Numbered from the stretch's first letter, positions 46,158-54,858 are shown. The stretch is 64,000 nucleotides of DNA from Shewanella sp. UCD-KL12 (GCF_001957125.1 NZ_MPHJ01000007.1:213596-277595); one strand, 5' to 3'. Translations and numbers: made by a program. Notes: generated by a model from the sequence alone, not told the origin.

Positions 46158-47969
46158 ATGACATTCAAATTGAACGCTCAACAGTTGGGCTCTCAGCAAG
46201 TTAACGGTCAACAATTACAGCAGCATTGGCTTGCCGACTCTTGGCAGCGTAGCCAAGAATCTGGTCTGAGAGAGACTGCAAATCCTCAAGATATGCGGTT
46301 AGCGCTAAGTGATTTGCAAGCGCGTCACCATACTCATAAACAGCTGATTGAGCTGGTTAATACCCACGGCGTCCCGCTGTTTAATCAACTTATGTCCCAC
46401 ACTAGTAGCCGTTTAATCCTATCTGACAGTGAAGGGTATGTGCTCTGTCATTGGGGGGTATCTAAGTATTCCGATAAGCTGGCGAACATCGCTTTAGATG
46501 TCGGGGTAAACTGGCTAGAGCAGCATAGAGGGACTAATGCCATCGGCACAGCGCTTAGTGCAAAACAGGCTATTTCAGTGGTAGGTGAACAACATTTTCT
46601 CAAACAAAACCGCTTTATGAGCTGTACGGCTAGCCCAATTTTTTCATCAACAGGGAAGATGTTGGGCGCGATAGACATTACCACTGAGCAGGCGCAGCAT
46701 ACTCAGCAAACCTTGGTGTTGATCTCTAGCTTAGTGCAGCAGATTGAAACAGCGCTGCTATGTCATATACCTGGGTCTCACTACCGTATCGATCTTGCTG
46801 AGCAAGCGTCGCTTATCAACTCTGGTTGGCAGGGGATTGTGATAGCCGATGATGAGGGCAAGATACTGGGCAGTAATCCCATGGCGCAAAAGCTGCTGAA
46901 CTCACCGCGAGTGGGTGATGATATCAACCGGTACTTAGGGCAAGCTTGGCATAAAGGAGAGGGAGTATTAAGGCATGAATCGCTGCATATCAAACGTCAG
47001 TCAATTCATCCCAGTAAGCGTGTTTTCTCAGCTAAGCAAGTCGGCGTTAAATTTAGAGAGCCTAAGCTTGAGCGAGCTTGGCAACAGGCCTGTAAGGTGA
47101 TTGGTCGCTCGATCCCGCTATTAATTTTAGGTGAAACCGGGGTAGGAAAAGAGCAGTTCGTCAATAAGCTACATGCTCAGAGCCTGCGTTCATCGGCCCC
47201 TTTGGTCGCGGTTAACTGTGCAGCACTTCCTGCCGACTTAGTGGAGTCAGAGCTTTTCGGTTATCAAGCTGGTGCTTTTACAGGGGCAAGTCGAAATGGC
47301 TACCAGGGTAAGATCCGACATGCTGATGGCGGCTTTCTGTTTCTTGATGAGATTGGCGAGATGCCCCTTGCGACACAGAGTCGATTACTTCGTGTTTTGC
47401 AGGAGCGAGAGGTCACGCCTGTTGGGAGTAATCAGGCTTTCAAAGTGGATATTCAAGTTGTAGCAGCCACCCATATTAATTTAGAAAAGCAGGTGGAGGA
47501 TGGCTTGTTTAGGCAAGATCTCTTCTATCGTCTCAATGGCTTACAGGTGACGATACCCGCGCTGCGAGAGCGAGGCGATATTGAGCGAATTATCCATAAA
47601 CTGCACCGTAAGTATCGTGTTGCAGAACAAGGTATCGAGAGCGCTTTATTAGCTCAATTACTTGATTACGCTTGGCCTGGAAACTTGCGTGAACTTGATA
47701 ACCTAATGCAGGTGATCTGTTTGATGTCTGAAGGGGAAGCCGAGGTCAATAGGCAGCACTTGCCCGACAATATTCAACAACGACTTGCTCAAGCTGCTAG
47801 TGCTGATACTTGCCTTAAAGAGCCCTCGGGTTTGGAAGAGACGATTAACACCAATGTGATGGAAACCTTCAATCGACTAGACGGTAATATCACTCAATGC
47901 GCTAAAGCATTAGGCATTAGTCGCAATACGCTTTATCGAAAACTCAAAGCCTTAGGGATCAAAGCTTAA
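46158..47969 (+). CDS. AcoR-like sigma-54-dependent transcriptional activator
   Basis: This 603-residue enhancer-binding protein has an N-terminal GAF-like sensor domain (GTNAIGTALSAKQAISVVGEQHFL and SCTASPIFSSTGKMLGAIDIT, typical of AcoR relatives). The AAA+ domain has Walker A GETGVGKE, the sigma-54 contact GAFTGA and FLDEIGEMPL. A Fis-type helix-turn-helix closes it (NITQCAKALGISRNTLYRKLKALGI). The ATG at 46158 is chosen for the TGGAA site nine bases before it. Divergence from an aldehyde dehydrogenase with a sigma-54 promoter indicates its target. Confidence 0.92.
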   Translation: MTFKLNAQQLGSQQVNGQQLQQHWLADSWQRSQESGLRETANPQDMRLALSDLQARHHTHKQLIELVNTHGVPLFNQLMSHTSSRLILSDSEGYVLCHWGVSKYSDKLANIALDVGVNWLEQHRGTNAIGTALSAKQAISVVGEQHFLKQNRFMSCTASPIFSSTGKMLGAIDITTEQAQHTQQTLVLISSLVQQIETALLCHIPGSHYRIDLAEQASLINSGWQGIVIADDEGKILGSNPMAQKLLNSPRVGDDINRYLGQAWHKGEGVLRHESLHIKRQSIHPSKRVFSAKQVGVKFREPKLERAWQQACKVIGRSIPLLILGETGVGKEQFVNKLHAQSLRSSAPLVAVNCAALPADLVESELFGYQAGAFTGASRNGYQGKIRHADGGFLFLDEIGEMPLATQSRLLRVLQEREVTPVGSNQAFKVDIQVVAATHINLEKQVEDGLFRQDLFYRLNGLQVTIPALRERGDIERIIHKLHRKYRVAEQGIESALLAQLLDYAWPGNLRELDNLMQVICLMSEGEAEVNRQHLPDNIQQRLAQAASADTCLKEPSGLEETINTNVMETFNRLDGNITQCAKALGISRNTLYRKLKALGIKA

Positions 47970-48093
47970 ATTAATCTTTTAATTTGTTTTGTAGTTTAGC
48001 TTAATCGAATTTGTTCGTTTTATTCTATTAATGTGTCCAGCATATACTGTTTGCAAGCAGAAAGAGCAAACCCATGCATTCAGAGGATACGTT

Positions 48094-49605
48094 GTGCATA
48101 TCTCAAAAAGTTTTCTATTTTTATCTTTAGCATTCAGTACTGGCGCTCAGGCAACGACATTAACCCGTGATAACGGCGCCCCCGTAGGCGACAACCAAAA
48201 TTCTCTAACAGCTGGCAGTGAGGGCAGTGTGTTACTGCAAGATGTGCATTTAATTCAAAAGCTGCAGCGCTTCGCTAGAGAGAGAATTCCTGAGCGTGTT
48301 GTGCATCCTCGTGGCGCTGGCGCCCATGGCGAGTTTGTTGCCAATGGTGACTTCAGCGAATTAACGCGCTCAGTACCCTTTAGTGAGAAAGGCAAAATAA
48401 CCCCAGTATTTGTGCGCTTCTCTTCGGTCATTCACTCTAAGGGATCGCCAGAAACATTGAGAGATCCACGTGGGTTTGCCACTAAATTTTATACAGAAGA
48501 GGGAAATTGGGATCTTGTGGGTAATAACCTGCCTATCTTCTTTATTCGTGATGCGATGAAGTTTCCAGATATGGTGCACTCATTGAAACCATCTCCAGTC
48601 ACTAATATGCAAGATCCTAATCGCTTTTTTGACTTTTTCAGTCATGAACCAAGCGCGACTCATATGTTAACTCAGGTCTACAGTAATCTAGGTACCCCTG
48701 CGAGTTACCGTGAAATGGATGGTTGGGGTGTGCATGCTTATAAGTGGGTGAACGATGAAAACCAAGCAAGCTATGTAAAGTTTAACTGGAAAAGTCAGCA
48801 GGGCGTCAAGGGGTTAAACCCTGAAGAGGTTGTCGAGATGCAAGGCAAAAACTTCAACCATATGACCGACGATCTGTACCGCGAGATAGGTGCTGGGAAC
48901 TTCCCTAAGTGGGATCTCTATGTGAAGGTGCTTCGCCCAGATCAGCTGAATGACTTTAACTATAACCCACTCGATGCGACTAAGATGTGGCTAGATGTGC
49001 CTGAAACGAAAGTGGGCACTATGACGCTAAATCGTATGCCAGGTAACTTCTTTCAAGAGACTGAGCAGGCAGCATTTGCACCATCAAACTTAATTCCAGG
49101 AATCGAACCTTCTGAGGATAGATTGCTGCAGGGACGTATCTTTTCCTATGCCGATACTCAGTTATATCGTCTTGGGGCAAACCATACTCAATTGCCGATT
49201 AACAGAGCGCAAGTCGAGGTGCAGAACCACAATCAGGAAGGGGCTGCCAATATGGGGATCTCAAGCTCTGATGTGAATTATCAAGCCAGCCGTCAGCGAG
49301 ATTTGACTGATGATAATCAATATCGCGCTGTTTACACTGCCTTGTCAGGTAATGTGCAGCAGAAAGCGATCAGCAAGCAAGATAACTACACACAAGCGGG
49401 TATCTTCTATCGCGGCTTAAGCAAACAAGATAGGAAAGACTTGATCACTAACTTATCTGGCGATCTGTCTAAAGTAAAAGACAGTGCAGTTAAGCACCAG
49501 ATGTTGAGCTACTTCTACTTAGCGGATAAGGATTATGGTCAGGCACTAACACGTGCTGTAAATGGTGATTTAAGCAAAGTAAAACAGTTATCTAAATCAC
49601 TTTAG
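48094..49605 (+). CDS. katB: KatB, periplasmic haem catalase
   Basis: This 503-residue monofunctional catalase has a signal peptide (cleavage near GAQATTLT), so it should act in the periplasm on incoming hydrogen peroxide. Catalytic His is in PRGAGAHGEF near residue 72, and the haem-ligand tyrosine is in RIFSYADTQLYRLG near 350. Translation is proposed from GTG 48094 behind AGAGGAT; the frame is open 21 codons further but without a site. It is followed by ankB, as in the katB-ankB pair of Pseudomonas. Confidence 0.92.
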   Translation: MHISKSFLFLSLAFSTGAQATTLTRDNGAPVGDNQNSLTAGSEGSVLLQDVHLIQKLQRFARERIPERVVHPRGAGAHGEFVANGDFSELTRSVPFSEKGKITPVFVRFSSVIHSKGSPETLRDPRGFATKFYTEEGNWDLVGNNLPIFFIRDAMKFPDMVHSLKPSPVTNMQDPNRFFDFFSHEPSATHMLTQVYSNLGTPASYREMDGWGVHAYKWVNDENQASYVKFNWKSQQGVKGLNPEEVVEMQGKNFNHMTDDLYREIGAGNFPKWDLYVKVLRPDQLNDFNYNPLDATKMWLDVPETKVGTMTLNRMPGNFFQETEQAAFAPSNLIPGIEPSEDRLLQGRIFSYADTQLYRLGANHTQLPINRAQVEVQNHNQEGAANMGISSSDVNYQASRQRDLTDDNQYRAVYTALSGNVQQKAISKQDNYTQAGIFYRGLSKQDRKDLITNLSGDLSKVKDSAVKHQMLSYFYLADKDYGQALTRAVNGDLSKVKQLSKSL

Positions 49606-49721
49606 TAACCAGTGCGTAGGGCCGTTATATTTCAAAATAAGTCCCACAACATGTAATTAAGCTCTTTCTGCCCTTTAGAGTACATGTTGTGGGCAACCTT
49701 TTATCAACAGGTTTTAGCGTT

Positions 49722-50201
49722 ATGACAAAATTACTCATCTCTCTCGTCTTATTGTGCTCTATAGCACTCCCCTTATCAGCGAACGAGAGCAGTAAGCTCG
49801 CCTCCCAAAAACCTCAATTAGCATCTGAACTTACCGATTATTTTATGGCTGCGGCTAGAGTTGGGGATACCGAAGTGCTGAGTCAGTATCTTGATGCAGG
49901 CTTTCCTGTAAACCAAGTCAATCAGCAAAGCTATACCGCATTAATGACAGCGGCATATGCAGGTCAATATGATGCAGTTAAGTTACTGCTTGATTATGAT
50001 GCCGATACTTGTATTCAAGATAAGCGTGGCAATACAGCGATTATGGGGGCAATGATTAAAGCTGAGCTCAGAATAACCCGCCTGCTATACAGTCAAAGTT
50101 GTGACAGCAGCATGACCAATAAGGCCGGAATGACACTCGAGGAGTTTGCTCAATATTGGGGGCAGGAGCACCAGTTAATACCAATCAGTATAAGAAATTA
50201 A
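49722..50201 (+). CDS. ankB: AnkB-like periplasmic ankyrin-repeat protein, C-terminus altered by a repeat element
   Basis: This 159-residue protein has a signal peptide (MTKLLISLVLLCSIALPLSANE). It contains about three ankyrin repeats, including QSYTALMTAAYAGQYDAVKLLLDYDADTC and RGNTAIMGAMIKAELRITRLLYSQ. In Pseudomonas, AnkB supports the activity of the neighbouring catalase KatB; the same pairing is seen here. The last codons (about IPISIRN and the stop) come from the start of the repeat element at 50179, so the original C-terminus has been replaced. The ankyrin core is intact. Confidence 0.85.
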   Translation: MTKLLISLVLLCSIALPLSANESSKLASQKPQLASELTDYFMAAARVGDTEVLSQYLDAGFPVNQVNQQSYTALMTAAYAGQYDAVKLLLDYDADTCIQDKRGNTAIMGAMIKAELRITRLLYSQSCDSSMTNKAGMTLEEFAQYWGQEHQLIPISIRN

Positions 50202-50442
50202 TCTACTCAGAGCTATTTTGGGCAAACTAATTCAAGGCGAATAAATGATGTAATGGTGATTCCTTATGAGGTTATTCAACGAAGAAGCAGGAAGCCCAAA
50301 AAGCTCCTACAAGGCGAGTTTTAGTGCTTCTGAATGCTGCGTTAACAAGCTTAAACGTAGAATAACTATGCTCTTCACTCGTAGCCTTGCCTCAGAAGCG
50401 CTAAACTCTCGCTGAGCGAGCAAGTCTTTATACTGATTGGTA
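50179..50442 (-). repeat. MITE-like element, copy 2 (264 bp) with TAA target duplication
   Basis: The ends TACCAATCAGTATAA are perfect inverted repeats, flanked by TAA at 50176-50178 and 50443-50445. Read on the minus strand it aligns with the element at 41358-41669 over nearly its whole length, lacking about 48 internal bases. It contains no transposase frame. The element enters the 3' end of ankB and supplies its stop codon. Confidence 0.88.
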
Positions 50443-50512
50443 TAAGTCATGACTAGTTCTCATACTGCTTAATGCATCTATTCACGTCATGTCGCTAGAT
50501 TATGTATTGAGC

Positions 50513-50527
50513 GCATAACGTATATGC
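50513..50527. promoter_or_regulatory. Inverted repeat upstream of acuI, possible operator
   Basis: GCATA-N5-TATGC lies 66 bp upstream of the acuI start, followed by a further ATATGC. It differs from the TGGAA-type palindromes of the dddY region. Confidence 0.35.
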
Positions 50528-50593
50528 AAAATATGCAGTTCATTCATGTGGTGTTTTAGACTAATCTAACCTGCCAAATTGAGAGGATTAATT

Positions 50594-51574
50594 ATGTTTA
50601 AAGCGTTAGTGCTCACCCAAGAAGGTAAGACAACTTTAGCGAATATTGAAGCGCTAACCGAGTCAGTGCTTCCTGAAGGCGAGGTGTTGGTTGATGTTAG
50701 TTACTCTTCATTAAACTATAAAGATGGTTTAGCCATTACTGGCACAGGCCGAATTATTCGTAATTTCCCTATGGTACCCGGCATAGATTTCTCTGGTGTT
50801 GTGAGTGAATCAGCTGACCCGCGCTATAAAAAAGGCGATGAGGTTATCTTAACTGGCTGGGGCGTAGGTGAGAATCATTGGGGCGGTATGGCTGAAAAGG
50901 CACGCGTTAAATCGGATTGGTTAGTGCCAATGCCAGCAGCGTGCAGTGCAGAGCAGTCGATGATGATAGGCACTGCCGGTTTAACCGCTATGCTATGTGT
51001 GCAAGCGCTACAAGATGCCAAGATCACGCCTGAATCTGGTGAAGTTTTAGTGACTGGCGCAAGTGGTGGCGTAGGCTCTGTCGCTGTCTCTTTACTGGCT
51101 CGATTGGGCTATAAAGTCGTTGCAAGCTCTGGGCGAGTCGAACAGAACAGTGAATTGTTGCTGTCACTCGGCGCTGCTGAGGTGATTGACCGTAGTGAAT
51201 TTGAACAAGACGCTAGACCCTTAGAGAAGCAGCGCTGGGCTGGTATTGTCGATACTGTGGGTAATAAAGTGTTGGCAACGGCATTAGCGCAGATGAATTA
51301 TGGTGGCGCAGCCGCTATCTGTGGTTTGGCTGGTGGCTTTGCGCTACCAACCACTGTGATGCCATTCATTCTACGTGGTGTTAGCTTACTCGGTATCGAC
51401 TCAGTGTCTTGCCCATTTGAAAAACGTAAAGCGGCATGGGGAAGAGTGATAGAGTTGCTACCTGATAGCTATTACCAGCAAGCGGCCCAAACCGTTGCAC
51501 TTGAAGAGGTTGCAGCTTACGCCGATAAAATAGTTAAAGGGCAGGTAACTGGCCGAGTGTTAGTTAAAATCTAA
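50594..51574 (+). CDS. acuI: AcuI, acryloyl-CoA reductase (NADPH)
   Basis: AcuI (E. coli YhdH) is an MDR-superfamily NADPH-dependent enzyme that reduces acryloyl-CoA to propionyl-CoA. It protects cells from acrylate and is often linked to DMSP lyase genes. The 326-residue sequence has the family start MFKALVL, the SLNYKDGLAITG segment near residue 40, MVPGIDFSG, and the nucleotide-binding VTGASGGVGSVAV near 150. No zinc ligands are needed in this group. The ATG at 50594 is used, with GAGAGGA before it. Proximity to dddY 4.5 kb downstream supports a DMSP/acrylate role. Confidence 0.92.
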   Translation: MFKALVLTQEGKTTLANIEALTESVLPEGEVLVDVSYSSLNYKDGLAITGTGRIIRNFPMVPGIDFSGVVSESADPRYKKGDEVILTGWGVGENHWGGMAEKARVKSDWLVPMPAACSAEQSMMIGTAGLTAMLCVQALQDAKITPESGEVLVTGASGGVGSVAVSLLARLGYKVVASSGRVEQNSELLLSLGAAEVIDRSEFEQDARPLEKQRWAGIVDTVGNKVLATALAQMNYGGAAAICGLAGGFALPTTVMPFILRGVSLLGIDSVSCPFEKRKAAWGRVIELLPDSYYQQAAQTVALEEVAAYADKIVKGQVTGRVLVKI

Positions 51575-51623
51575 CTCTGAGTATTACACCTGACTGTTAG
51601 CTTAGTGTTTTCCCTTTCAAAGC

Positions 51624-51645
51624 CCTGCAGTAGCAGGTCTTTTTA
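51624..51645 (+). terminator. Intrinsic terminator after acuI
   Basis: The short stem CCTGC/GCAGG has a four-base loop and is followed by TCTTTTTATT. It lies about 50 bp after the stop codon. Confidence 0.7.
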
Positions 51646-51663
51646 TTACTTACTTTTTAAGGT

Positions 51664-52581
51664 TTACTGCTTTAGCAACTGACGGATAGAGAGTGCTATC
51701 TCCCCTCTTAGCCAGAGATGTGCTTTATCTAGCTCAGATTTTGAGTGCCAAAATAGGGTGTAATCTAGCCTTGGTATCTTAAAAGGCAGTGGTTTGAGTC
51801 TGAGTCTATGCTTCGTGGCTGCCAGTTCAGCCATCCCCTCAGGCAATGTGATGATTAGCGGGTGAAATGGCAATAAAGCTAGCGCACTATCAAGGTGCGA
51901 CGCTCTTAAAAGCTCGTTTCTATCAGGATGAGTTGCAATTGCCGAATCCACCAGTGCTTTTACTCCATCACTAATCGCTACTGTTGCATGGGGAAAATGC
52001 AGATAATCGGCCAGCGTCAATGTTGAATCAGCTAAAGGGTGCTCGGGTGAAAGCAAGCAGCTGACGCCTACCTTGCCTAAGCTTTCTTGATTGAGTTGCT
52101 CCGTCTGACCGATTGCTCGGCAGATAGCTAAGTCAGCCCCCTGTTTACTCAGCTGGGATTGAAGTTCTTGGTGCTGAACGGGGATCACCTCGAGCTTAAT
52201 ATTAGGGGCTTTGCTGTATATTTCGGGTAAAACGAAAGGCACCAGAGCCTGCATGGCATAGTCAGTCGCAGCAATGGTGAATTTTTGTTGGCATGCGATA
52301 GGGCTAAACTCTTTAGGGCTCAATAGTTCGATCAACTGCCCTGTCGGTTGCTGCAGTTGTGAGTAACACTCGAGCGCCCGCTGCGTCGGGACCAATTTTT
52401 GTCCGACACGGGTAAATAGTGGGTCATCAAGCATTTCACGCAGTCTTGCCAAAATTCTGCTGGTGGCAGATTGGCTCAAATGTAGCCGTTTAGCAGCTTG
52501 TGTAACGCTGCACTCTTCAACCAAAATCTGCAGTGCGATAAGCAAACTAAGATCGTGACGGTAGATCTCTTCTAGTTCCAT
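51664..52581 (-). CDS. LysR-family regulator next to the acrylate reductase genes
   Basis: This 305-residue LysR protein has a helix-turn-helix near residues 20-60 (ECSVTQAAKRLHLSQSATSRILARLREMLDDPLF) and a substrate-binding-like effector domain. It is divergent from the flavoprotein-cytochrome operon, with two TGGAA-N4-TTCCA palindromes in the gap. LysR genes accompany dddY in several bacteria, so it may sense acrylate or DMSP. The palindromes, however, do not have the usual T-N11-A core of LysR sites, so they may belong to another regulator. Confidence 0.88.
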   Translation of the reverse strand: MELEEIYRHDLSLLIALQILVEECSVTQAAKRLHLSQSATSRILARLREMLDDPLFTRVGQKLVPTQRALECYSQLQQPTGQLIELLSPKEFSPIACQQKFTIAATDYAMQALVPFVLPEIYSKAPNIKLEVIPVQHQELQSQLSKQGADLAICRAIGQTEQLNQESLGKVGVSCLLSPEHPLADSTLTLADYLHFPHATVAISDGVKALVDSAIATHPDRNELLRASHLDSALALLPFHPLIITLPEGMAELAATKHRLRLKPLPFKIPRLDYTLFWHSKSELDKAHLWLRGEIALSIRQLLKQ

Positions 52582-52670
52582 TTTTATTACCCAAGACTAT
52601 GCTAATACAACACTATCATCATGGGGTGACCTATGCTTGAAATTCGTTGAGTTTTTCAATGCTCACCCGC

Positions 52671-52690
52671 TTTTGGAACGGGTTCCAAAA
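52671..52690. promoter_or_regulatory. Operator palindrome 1 of the DMSP/acrylate genes
   Basis: A perfect 20-bp palindrome, with arms TTTTGGAAC and GTTCCAAAA around GG, lies 158 bp upstream of the flavoprotein gene. The same core recurs at 52789 and 55009. Confidence 0.7.
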
Positions 52691-52788
52691 TACCTCAAAA
52701 GTTATAGTTTTAACCAAATTTGAACCTAGTCTTAACTTTCATCATTTAACTATTCACGATTAGATACACTGCCTTGTTTCTCCCGTTT

Positions 52789-52802
52789 TGGAACGTGTTC
52801 CA
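52789..52802. promoter_or_regulatory. Operator palindrome 2 of the DMSP/acrylate genes
   Basis: TGGAAC-GT-GTTCCA is a perfect 14-bp palindrome, preceded by TTT as in copy 1. It lies 46 bp before the flavoprotein start, where a repressor would block transcription. Confidence 0.7.
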
Positions 52803-52848
52803 TCTTTACTATTACCTTGTCGATTAAAACTAAAAAGGGTGATGACAG

Positions 52849-54369
52849 ATGAGCAATAACAATCTGCTTGGACGCCGTAATTTCATTAAGGGTATGGGAG
52901 CTGCTGCAGGTGTTGCAATGGCCGCACCAGCAATGGCCATCTCTGAAAAAGCGGAAGGAGTTAAATGGGATAAAGAAGTTGAAGTTCTCATTATTGGTTC
53001 TGGTTTTGCGGGGCTAGCGGCTGCAATAGAAGCCACACGTAAAGGGGCTAAAGACGTTCATATCTTCGAAAAAATGTCCTATTTTGGTGGTAACTCAGCC
53101 ATCAACGGCGGTCTTTTTGCCGCGCCGAATACGCCGATGCAGAACAAAGAGGGTGTGCAGGACTCAGTAGACAGAATGGTAAGCGATCAGATGAAATCTG
53201 GCCGTGGAATAGCAGATGAAGCACTACTGCGTCATGTGGCAGAGCATGCGATGGAAGCACTGCAGATGACCTTTGATGCAGGCAGCGAATATCACCCTTA
53301 CTTACAGCAATTAGGTGGCCACTCTGTTGCGCGTACTTATCAAACAACTGTGAGCTGTGGTGCTGGTATTACACAACCACTCTACAAGCAGTGCCAAAAA
53401 ATTGGTGTGAAAACCCATAATCGTTCTAAGTTTGAAGGCTTCTTAGTGGGTGAGAAAGGTGAGATTCTTGGAGTTAAAATGCGCCAGAACTATCACTTTG
53501 GTGAAGATCAGCCTGGAAAGGTCATAAATATCCGCGCATCACGCGGTGTGATTATGGCGACTGGTGGCTTTGCGCAGAACATTGATCTTCGTATGGCACA
53601 AGATCCAACGCTGACTTCTGAAGTCGGTTGCACTAACGCTCCAGGTGCAACGGGTGAAGGTATGTATGAGATGTTCCGTTTAGGTGCCGTTCCCGTTCAC
53701 TTGGCTCATATTCAATCTGGCCCATGGGCATCACCTGATGAAGGTGGCTTCGGTTATGTGTCTAATTACTCTATCTACAACTTCCCTCATTCAATGGCTA
53801 TCAACCGTCTAACGGGTAAGCGCTTTATGAATGAGATTGCTGACCGTAAGACCCGCGCCGATGCCGAGCTTGCATGTCGCGATGAGAAGGGGGAGGCATT
53901 ACCTCCAATTTTGATCACTAGCTATAAAGATTCCAAGAAGCACCCGAATACTAAGAAAGTGATCAAGTACAACGTAGGCTGGAAGTTTGATTCGATCGAA
54001 GAACTTGCTAAGCACTTTGATGTACCACTTAAGCCATTAAAAGCTCAGATTGAAGAGTACAACAGCTACGTTAAATCTGGTGAGGATACTCAGTTCGGTA
54101 AGAACATGACGAAGGCCAAGGATAAGTATATCCAAGCACCATTTACCGTGGTTCGTTTATGGCCGAAAGTACATTACTGTCAGGGTGGTGTTCAAGTGAA
54201 TACTAAAGCTGAAGTGAAAGACAGCTTTACGGGTGAGCCTATCTCAGGCCTATATGCCGCTGGTGAAGTTTGTGGTGGGATCCACGGAGTGAGTCGCTTA
54301 GGTAGTTGCTCTATTCCTGAGTGTATGGTGATGGGTATGACTGCTGCACGTAGCATCATGAAAGCCTAA
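52849..54369 (+). CDS. Tat-exported FAD flavoprotein reductase, probable acrylate reductase subunit
   Basis: This 506-residue member of the fumarate-reductase/flavocytochrome c flavoprotein family has a twin-arginine signal (GRRNFIKG) and cleavage near AMAISE. The FAD site GSGFAGLAAA begins at G50 and GGNSAINGG at about 80. Active-site-like positions by comparison with soluble fumarate reductase FccA are R333 (IADRKTRADAE), H442 (VHYCQGGV) and R483 (GIHGVSRLGSCS). The usual TMGG and RLGGNA segments are altered. Neither a haem domain nor an FMN_bind domain is fused; a tetraheme cytochrome is encoded 28 bp downstream. Next to dddY, the likely substrate is acrylate. Other enoates (methacrylate, fumarate, urocanate) cannot be excluded. 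Confidence 0.8.
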   Translation: MSNNNLLGRRNFIKGMGAAAGVAMAAPAMAISEKAEGVKWDKEVEVLIIGSGFAGLAAAIEATRKGAKDVHIFEKMSYFGGNSAINGGLFAAPNTPMQNKEGVQDSVDRMVSDQMKSGRGIADEALLRHVAEHAMEALQMTFDAGSEYHPYLQQLGGHSVARTYQTTVSCGAGITQPLYKQCQKIGVKTHNRSKFEGFLVGEKGEILGVKMRQNYHFGEDQPGKVINIRASRGVIMATGGFAQNIDLRMAQDPTLTSEVGCTNAPGATGEGMYEMFRLGAVPVHLAHIQSGPWASPDEGGFGYVSNYSIYNFPHSMAINRLTGKRFMNEIADRKTRADAELACRDEKGEALPPILITSYKDSKKHPNTKKVIKYNVGWKFDSIEELAKHFDVPLKPLKAQIEEYNSYVKSGEDTQFGKNMTKAKDKYIQAPFTVVRLWPKVHYCQGGVQVNTKAEVKDSFTGEPISGLYAAGEVCGGIHGVSRLGSCSIPECMVMGMTAARSIMKA

Positions 54370-54396
54370 TTAGACCTGTAATAAGAGGAATCAATA

Positions 54397-54750
54397 ATGA
54401 AAAAACTAAATATTGTACTCGCGCTGGTCCTAACTGGCTTAGTGAGTTTATCGGCGCAAGCGGTAGAGGTACGTGATCATCATAAAGAGGTGATAGGGAA
54501 GGATTGTAAAACATGCCATGACAATGGCATTAAGCAGTTCCCATCTGATCAAGCTTGTTTGCAGTGTCATGATATTGATGATTTAGCTGAACAAACTGCT
54601 CGTAGTGAAGAGGACAAGTGGCAGAATCCACACAATAACCTGCACTATGGTAAAGACCTACCTTGTCAGGAGTGTCATGGCGAGCATAAGCCTAAGAAGC
54701 CGATATGCAGCAATTGTCATACCTTTAAGTTTGATAAACATAAAGAGTAA
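54397..54750 (+). CDS. Periplasmic tetraheme c-type cytochrome, partner of the flavoprotein
   Basis: This 117-residue exported protein has a signal peptide (cleavage near SAQAVEV) and four haem motifs: CKTCH, CLQCH, CQECH and CSNCH. This is the size and count of the N-terminal haem domain of flavocytochrome c fumarate reductase, here encoded as a separate gene. It should pass electrons from the quinol dehydrogenase CymA to the upstream flavoprotein. A similar two-gene flavoprotein-cytochrome arrangement is known for the methacrylate reductase of Geobacter. A terminator follows at 54859. Confidence 0.88.
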   Translation: MKKLNIVLALVLTGLVSLSAQAVEVRDHHKEVIGKDCKTCHDNGIKQFPSDQACLQCHDIDDLAEQTARSEEDKWQNPHNNLHYGKDLPCQECHGEHKPKKPICSNCHTFKFDKHKE

Positions 54751-54858
54751 GGTTGGCCTTATTTAGGTATAACTCACTATTTTGAGTACTTATAGCGCTA
54801 TTGCTTGTCCCCATATCCCTGCAAAGATCTGTTTTTAGCAATAGTGCTATCTAACTCA

